Assembly: GCF_032586155.1 (NCBI RefSeq)
Contig: NZ_JAWHTC010000002.1
Coordinates: 372,001 to 436,000 of the forward strand
Direction of reading: 5' to 3'
Origin: JAWHTC01 sp032586155
GTDB lineage: Bacteria; Pseudomonadota; Alphaproteobacteria; Rhodobacterales; Rhodobacteraceae
Length of the DNA: 64,000 bases
A model generated the notes under the pieces. The model did no database searches. It was not told the origin of the DNA and saw only the letters and a program-made list of their open reading frames with translations. Below, in pieces: positions 59,694 through 64,000 of this stretch. The position numbers and the translations under genes were made by a program. Each line of letters begins with the position of its first letter. The first letter of the stretch is position 1.

Positions 59694-59721
59694 AAAAGGG
59701 CGGGATCACCCGCCCTTTTTC
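59694..59721. terminator. Rho-independent terminator, bidirectional
   Basis: AAAAGGGCGGG (59694-59704) and CCCGCCCTTTT (59709-59719) pair over the loop ATCA, with T/A tracts on both sides. It lies between the DUF1501 gene and the convergent LysM gene. Confidence 0.92.
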
Positions 59722-59745
59722 AATCTCGGTTTTCCTGTTTGGCGC

Positions 59746-60168
59746 TTATGCGGTTGCATCCTGCGGGATACGCAGGACCTGTCCGGGATAAATCTTGTCG
59801 GGGTGGCTCAGCATCGGCTTGTTGGCCTCGAAAATCTCGGGGTAACGGCTTGCGCTGCCCAGGGTTTTCTTGGCGATGGCCGACAAGGTGTCGCCTTTTT
59901 CCACGGTATGGAAATTGGCGGGCTCATCGCTTTCGTCTTCAACTTCGGCCACGCCGTCGACATTACCAACAGCCAGGATGACTTTCTCACGCATTTCCGG
60001 CGAAACCGCTTTGCCGGTTACTTTTACCTTGTCACCTTCCATCTCCAGGTCGATGCCTTCGTGGTCCAGACCCAGCTCTTCGACTTCCTTTTTCAGGTCT
60101 TCAACTGTCGGCTTGTCTCCGCCTGCAGTCCGCTTGCCCTTGCGTTTGAAAAAGTTGAAAAGTCCCAT
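59746..60168 (-). CDS. BON-LysM domain protein (LysM peptidoglycan-binding, YgaU-like)
   Basis: The ATG at 60168 (MGLFNFFKRKGKRTAGGDKP) gives 140 residues with a BON domain (about 25-85, KVKVTGKAVSPEMREKVILA and VGNVDGVAEV) and a C-terminal LysM domain (about 90-138, HTVEKGDTLSAIAKKTLGSA ... YPGQVLRIP). This is the YgaU/Kbp architecture, known in E. coli as a potassium-binding protein. There is no signal peptide. Confidence 0.92.
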   Translation of the reverse strand: MGLFNFFKRKGKRTAGGDKPTVEDLKKEVEELGLDHEGIDLEMEGDKVKVTGKAVSPEMREKVILAVGNVDGVAEVEDESDEPANFHTVEKGDTLSAIAKKTLGSASRYPEIFEANKPMLSHPDKIYPGQVLRIPQDATA

Positions 60169-60259
60169 GTCATGCTCCATTTCTTGTGTGCGCCAGACGT
60201 ACCGTCTTGAGCACTTGAAACAAGGGGAACTTGGCGCGGCTTTTGCCCCTAAACCGGGC

Positions 60260-60715
60260 TCAGACCTGGCGCCGTTTTTCAAAGAAATCTTTCAGCAACA
60301 TAGCGGCCTCGGACCTGCCAATCCCGTCATAGACTTCGGGGGCATGGTGGCATTGTGCATGGCTGAACACCCGCGCGCCCAGCTCCACGCCGCCGCTTTT
60401 GGGATCAGACGCGCCATAGTACAGTCGCCGGATACGTGCCGCCGAGATCGCCGTGGCACACATCGCACAAGGTTCCAGCGTCACGTAAAGATCATGTTCC
60501 GACAGCCGCTCGCTGCCCAACTCGGCGCAGTGCTCGCGAATGACCAGTATCTCCGCATGGGCCGTCGGGTCGCTCAACGCGCGCGTCCGGTTGCCCGCCC
60601 GTGCCACGATCTGCCCCTCGGGGGACACCAGCACCGCGCCAACCGGCACCTCGCCCCTATCGGCCGCCTTGCGCGCCTCGGCTAAAGCTGCCTGCATGAA
60701 CCCGTTGAATTCCAT
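60260..60715 (-). CDS. tadA: tRNA adenosine(34) deaminase TadA
   Basis: The ATG at 60715 (MEFNGFMQAALAEARKAADR) gives 151 residues. Zinc-site motifs are AHAEI (H53, proton-shuttling E55) and PCAMC (C83, C86), with GEVPVGAVLV and GSDPKSGGVELGAR-like flanks (GASDPKSGGVELG). It converts A34 to inosine in tRNA-Arg. It is divergent from the pseudouridine synthase gene, 54 bp between starts. Confidence 0.94.
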   Translation of the reverse strand: MEFNGFMQAALAEARKAADRGEVPVGAVLVSPEGQIVARAGNRTRALSDPTAHAEILVIREHCAELGSERLSEHDLYVTLEPCAMCATAISAARIRRLYYGASDPKSGGVELGARVFSHAQCHHAPEVYDGIGRSEAAMLLKDFFEKRRQV

Positions 60716-60769
60716 GTCCCCTCCCATAGACCCTTCCGCCGCGCGGGCCAATCCGCTATTGCGGCGGTC

Positions 60770-61573
60770 ATGACAGGTAAAACACCCCAAGACACTCCCG
60801 CAGGCGACCGCATCGCCAAAGTCATCGCCCGCGCCGGTGTCGCCTCGCGCCGCGAGGCCGAGCGCATGATCGAAGCCGGTCGTGTCACCGTCAACGGCGA
60901 ACAGATCACCCGCGCCGCGTTGAATGTCACACCGAAGGACAAGATCACCGTCGACGGCAAGCCGCTCGATGCCCCGGAACCCCCGCGCCTGTGGCTCTAT
61001 CACAAGCCCACCGGGCTGGTGACCACCACCCGCGACGAACAGGGCCGCGCAACGATCTATGACGACCTGCCCGAGGAGTTGCCCCGGGTCATGTCCGTTG
61101 GCCGGCTCGACCTCAATTCCGAGGGTCTGCTATTGCTGACCAACGACGGCGGCATCAAGCGCCGCCTTGAGCTGCCGTCGACCGGCTGGCTGCGCCGTTA
61201 CCGCGTGCGCGTCAACGGCCGCCCGCAGGACAAGGATTTCGATCCGCTGCGCGAGGGGCTCAACATCGAGGGCGAACGGTTCCAGCCAATGACAGTGACG
61301 CTGGACCGCCAGCAGGGCGCCAACGCCTGGGTCACGGTGGCGATCCGCGAGGGCAAAAACCGCGAGATCCGCCGCGCGATGGAAGATATAGGCCTCAAGG
61401 TGAACCGCCTGATCCGCACCTCCTATGGCCCGTTCCAGCTGGGGCAGTTGAAGCCGGGCGAGGTTCAGGAAATCCGCGGTCGCGTTCTGCGCGATCAACT
61501 TGGTCTTGATGGTGACGATCCCAAGGACAAACCCAAACCCCGTGGAAAACCACAACGGAGAAGAAAGCGTTAG
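60770..61573 (+). CDS. rluB: rRNA pseudouridine synthase (RsuA/RluB family)
   Basis: This 267-residue enzyme has an N-terminal S4 RNA-binding domain (about 13-58, IAKVIARAGVASRREAERMI) and the catalytic motif SVGRLDLNSEGLLLLTNDGG with D114, then GKNREIRRAMEDIGLKVNRL. A basic tail (KPRGKPQRRRKR) follows. RluB modifies U2605 of 23S rRNA; the sibling RluE/RsuA/RluF specificities cannot be excluded. It is divergent from tadA. Confidence 0.88.
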   Translation: MTGKTPQDTPAGDRIAKVIARAGVASRREAERMIEAGRVTVNGEQITRAALNVTPKDKITVDGKPLDAPEPPRLWLYHKPTGLVTTTRDEQGRATIYDDLPEELPRVMSVGRLDLNSEGLLLLTNDGGIKRRLELPSTGWLRRYRVRVNGRPQDKDFDPLREGLNIEGERFQPMTVTLDRQQGANAWVTVAIREGKNREIRRAMEDIGLKVNRLIRTSYGPFQLGQLKPGEVQEIRGRVLRDQLGLDGDDPKDKPKPRGKPQRRRKR

Positions 61574-62000
61574 AACCGGCCGCATCCGCGGGGACACAGA
61601 ATGATTTTTGACTGATACTTCGGGCGAGAGAAAGACGTGCGATTACCAGACCGAGGGGTGGTGATCCAACATCGGTTCGAAGCAATTTATCCCCGCGAAA
61701 TCCGTACAACCTGTCCATGAAGCCCTGCCCTCTCGAACTCACCAGCCCTGCGGGCGGTCTGGTGATCGCACGGCGGCGCTAAGCGCCTTGATTCCGTGCG
61801 GCGCCTGCAGGGCCTAACCCGTCCCGGACCATACCCACTTGACCCGGCAATATAGCGACGGCTGAAACGCAACCCGCCGGCCTCCTATACTCGGAAAATT
61901 GGCGAAAACGCCTCGACTTTCCCCCACAGGGTGTCTTTCCCTGCATATCCCACCTGCGCTACACCCGTGCGAAATCAATTTCGTAACAAGGGACCGCGAC
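61574..62000. other. 427-bp gap with a structured RNA candidate
   Basis: No convincing gene lies here. At 61741-61813 the sequence can fold into GCCCTGC/GCAGGGC (61745-61751 with 61807-61813) enclosing CGCACGG/CCGTGCG (61767-61773 with 61794-61800) and a GGCGC-TAA-GCGCC hairpin (61775-61787). ACCAG/CTGGT (61741-61745 with 61759-61763) offers a competing stem. It could be a leader element of terC or a small RNA. Confidence 0.45.
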
Positions 62001-62816
62001 ATGTTTGCCGAACTTCTCACCGTCGAAAACCTGGGCAACCTGCTGATGCTATGCTTCCTGCAGGCCGTTCTGGGCTTCGACAACCTGCTTTACATTTCGA
62101 TTGAATCACAACGCGCACCGGTGGCGCATCAGCGTTCCGTGCGCTTCTGGGGCATCATCATCGCCGTGGTACTGCGGGTCGTTCTGCTGTTTGCAATGGT
62201 CAACCTGATCGACGCCCTGGCCGAACCGTTCTACGTCTTCGATTGGGAAGGCGTGATTACCGGCGGCGTAAACTTTGCCACCGTGGTCTTCATCTTCGGC
62301 GGCATCTTCATCATCTACACCGCGGTCAAGGAAATCGCCCACATGCTGACCATCGACCACCTCGAAACGGACGTGCAGCACAAGTCAGGCAAATCCGCGA
62401 CCCAAGTGGTCATGCTTATCGTGATGATGAACCTGATCTTCTCGTTTGACTCGGTGCTCTCGGCCATCGCGATTACCGATGTCTTCCCTGTTCTCGCCCT
62501 AGCGATCCTTCTGTCTGGCGCCGCCATGCTGCTCTTGGCCGATGGCGTTACGGCCTTCCTTGAAAAGAACCGGATGTACGAGGTTCTCGGCCTTTTCATC
62601 CTGCTGATCGTCGGTGTCGTGCTTCTGGGCGAGGCCGGTCAGGCCGCCGCCCACGCCACCCATGACAAGACGATGGCGCTGCATTTCTTCGGCTACGAAG
62701 TGATCCCGATGTCCAAGACCACCTTCTACTTCTCGGTCATCGTGCTCTTTGCCGTGGAAATCCTGCAATCGGGCTACTCGCGCAAACTCAACGCCGAGCG
62801 TCACGCCCACCATTGA
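62001..62816 (+). CDS. TerC-family integral membrane protein
   Basis: The ATG at 62001 (MFAELLTVENLGNLLMLCFL) gives 271 residues with about seven membrane segments. Signature acidic motifs inside the membrane are AVLGFDNLLYISI (residues about 23-35) and LIFSFDSVLSAIAITD (about 150). Related TerC/Alx proteins export manganese or help metallate exported proteins. It has its own 427-bp upstream region; no yybP-ykoY motif is visible there. A REP-like hairpin follows. Confidence 0.92.
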   Translation: MFAELLTVENLGNLLMLCFLQAVLGFDNLLYISIESQRAPVAHQRSVRFWGIIIAVVLRVVLLFAMVNLIDALAEPFYVFDWEGVITGGVNFATVVFIFGGIFIIYTAVKEIAHMLTIDHLETDVQHKSGKSATQVVMLIVMMNLIFSFDSVLSAIAITDVFPVLALAILLSGAAMLLLADGVTAFLEKNRMYEVLGLFILLIVGVVLLGEAGQAAAHATHDKTMALHFFGYEVIPMSKTTFYFSVIVLFAVEILQSGYSRKLNAERHAHH

Positions 62817-62826
62817 CCTGCTAACC

Positions 62827-62856
62827 TGTGTAGGCCGGGCTTCAGCCCGGCTTACA
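62827..62856. repeat. REP-like hairpin after terC
   Basis: GTAGGCCGGGCTTCAGCCCGGC plus TTAC forms a strong palindrome (GCCGGGCT/AGCCCGGC) 11 bp after the terC stop. It matches the second hairpin between boxC and boxB. Confidence 0.7.
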
Positions 62857-62882
62857 TGCCTTTGCAATGATGCGAGCTGGCT

Positions 62883-64000
62883 TCACACCACGTCGTCATC
62901 GGCCGTGCGCACGGTGGAATACACGACCGTGCTCAGCACGATCATTCCACCAATCGCGGCAAAGGCCAGCCGGTAACGATCCTGCAAATCCCAACCCATC
63001 ACCTCGGCCCAATCAAGGATCATCCCGAACCCCACTTGCATCACCGGGATCATCGCCACCGCAAACAACGTCAGCAACGTCGATCCCCGCCCCAGCATAT
63101 GATCAGGCACCAGCCGCCGCATATGCGCTCCCAGCGGCACATAGAAATGCTGAAAGAACACCATCGCCAACAATAGCGCCACGGTCACGACTACGCCGGG
63201 ACGTTCCAACAACGCCAGCACCAGCAGGCTCGCCGCCGAAAGCCCCGCCGACACAAGGATCACCCGCTTACGCGATTTGGCCCTCCGGTCCAGCATGCCA
63301 AAGGAGACACCCCCGGCAATCGTCGCCACGAACAACAGCAGAAGAACCGCCCCGGCCCCCTCGGGCGACATCCCCGCCACCTGCTGCAAATATGGACCAC
63401 CCCACAGCCCGGTGATCGTGGTAATCGGCGCAAATGTCACAACCCCCAGCGCCAGTACCTTCAGAAACTCTTTCTGCCTCAGCAGTGACAGGTACCCTCC
63501 AACTTCTTCCTCGGCATCGCCTTCGGGTTTCGGCACATGCGGCACGGCGCGAAAAATCAACACTGCCAGCACCGCCGTCAGTGCGGCCACCGTGCCAAAC
63601 ACCACCGGCCACGCCACCCTCTCCAGCGCAAGTGCCAATGGATAGGTCCCCATTAAGCCGCCAACCCCGCCCAGTGTCACAACCAGACCGCTGAAATAGC
63701 CAAAATCGCGCGGGGCAAAGTTGCGGGCAATAATCACGTGGGTGGCCGCCCCCATCGACGCCAACCCGATTCCGATCAGCACCCGCGACACAACTGCCGC
63801 GCCAAACCCGCCCGCCAGGGCAAATACCACCGTGCCGACCGAAACAATCGCCATGCACAGCGCCAAAAGCCGCCGTGGCCCGCTGCGATCCAGCAACGCT
63901 CCGAACGGCAGCTGCGCCACGATCGTCGCCAGGAACATCGCCGAGACCAGCCCGCCGATGGTGGCCGCGGGCAGCGCGAAACGCTGCATCAGAATCGGCG
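62883..64000 (-). CDS. MFS transporter, N-terminus beyond the window
   Basis: The frame is open to the window edge (PILMQRFALPAATIGGLVSA), so the ATG at 63989 is probably internal and the first helix is missing. The visible 370 residues hold about 11 hydrophobic segments in two halves around a cytosolic loop (VPHVPKPEGDAEEEVGGYLS), with LPFGALLDRSGPRRLLAL as the MFS signature between helices 2 and 3. It is probably an exporter or sugar/drug transporter of unknown substrate. Confidence 0.85.
   Translation of the reverse strand, partial: PILMQRFALPAATIGGLVSAMFLATIVAQLPFGALLDRSGPRRLLALCMAIVSVGTVVFALAGGFGAAVVSRVLIGIGLASMGAATHVIIARNFAPRDFGYFSGLVVTLGGVGGLMGTYPLALALERVAWPVVFGTVAALTAVLAVLIFRAVPHVPKPEGDAEEEVGGYLSLLRQKEFLKVLALGVVTFAPITTITGLWGGPYLQQVAGMSPEGAGAVLLLLFVATIAGGVSFGMLDRRAKSRKRVILVSAGLSAASLLVLALLERPGVVVTVALLLAMVFFQHFYVPLGAHMRRLVPDHMLGRGSTLLTLFAVAMIPVMQVGFGMILDWAEVMGWDLQDRYRLAFAAIGGMIVLSTVVYSTVRTADDDVV

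Noticed and set aside
61574..62000. yybP-ykoY manganese riboswitch before terC
   Set aside because: The conserved GGGGAGUAG and CUACUGA-type blocks of that motif are not present.

Overview
The window looks like chromosomal DNA of an alphaproteobacterium of the Rhodobacterales (Roseobacter-type marine lineage). This rests on high GC, a coding density of roughly 90 %, alphaproteobacterial protein sequences throughout (TIGR00282/YmdB, DUF3726, DUF1800/DUF1501, BoxABC with a BoxR regulator), many LysR regulators next to small catabolic operons, and short dispersed hairpin repeats between genes. No phage, transposase, CRISPR array, tRNA or rRNA operon was seen. One structural RNA gene is clear: the RNase P RNA (minus strand, about 51.5-51.9 kb).

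Layout. 0-2.2 kb (minus): truncated EamA transporter, YmdB-type phosphoesterase, LysR. 2.26-7.0 kb (plus): a tight four-gene operon (aldehyde dehydrogenase, atypical M19 'dipeptidase', a 559-residue protein of unknown function, DUF3726 protein) divergent from the LysR gene; this is the best candidate for an undescribed pathway. 7.0-15.0 kb (minus): aerobic benzoyl-CoA ('box') pathway: benzoate-CoA ligase, alpha/beta hydrolase, BoxC, BoxB, a 4-Cys miniprotein, BoxA and BoxR. 15-23.1 kb: housekeeping and accessory genes (SRAP protein, 5'-nucleotidase, DUF952, PyrD, ArsC-like, lytic transglycosylase, MATE pump, two PaaI thioesterases). 23.3-30.8 kb (plus): two MerR regulators followed by a beta-oxidation operon (acyl-CoA dehydrogenase, small protein, GST, thiolase, FadJ-like) closed by a strong terminator. 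30.8-43 kb: mixed small units with LysR-target pairs, a degenerate Hint protein, sulfotransferase, PanE-like reductase, M20 amidohydrolase, thioesterase, a DmdB-like acyl-CoA synthetase, methyltransferase and a degenerate M48-like membrane protein. 43.3-47.2 kb (plus): three-subunit molybdenum hydroxylase with a MoaD-like protein. 47.3-55.2 kb: NUDIX hydrolase, LeuB, LysR with a small secreted protein, rnpB, amidase, Excalibur lipoprotein, GatA and GatC. 55.4-64 kb: UPF0173 hydrolase, Asp/Glu racemase-family enzyme, DUF1800/DUF1501 pair, BON-LysM protein, TadA, RluB-type pseudouridine synthase, TerC and a truncated MFS transporter.

Functionally the window is rich in CoA-thioester catabolism: benzoate to benzoyl-CoA to ring epoxidation, feeding a beta-oxidation set, with several hotdog thioesterases. 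Regulatory signals fit this: a TGCA-N6-TGCA site upstream of boxC, matching the known operator type of BzdR/BoxR regulators, and an ACGTTAACGT palindrome between the two merR genes.

Non-coding structure is unusually rich: four palindromes of about 20 bp spaced 24-25 bp apart between arsC and the transglycosylase gene, a 17-bp-stem hairpin whose loop is exactly a minimal G-quadruplex motif upstream of the UPF0173 gene, a dispersed TTGCCAAAAATACTC-type repeat, and several GTAGG-flanked REP-like hairpins.
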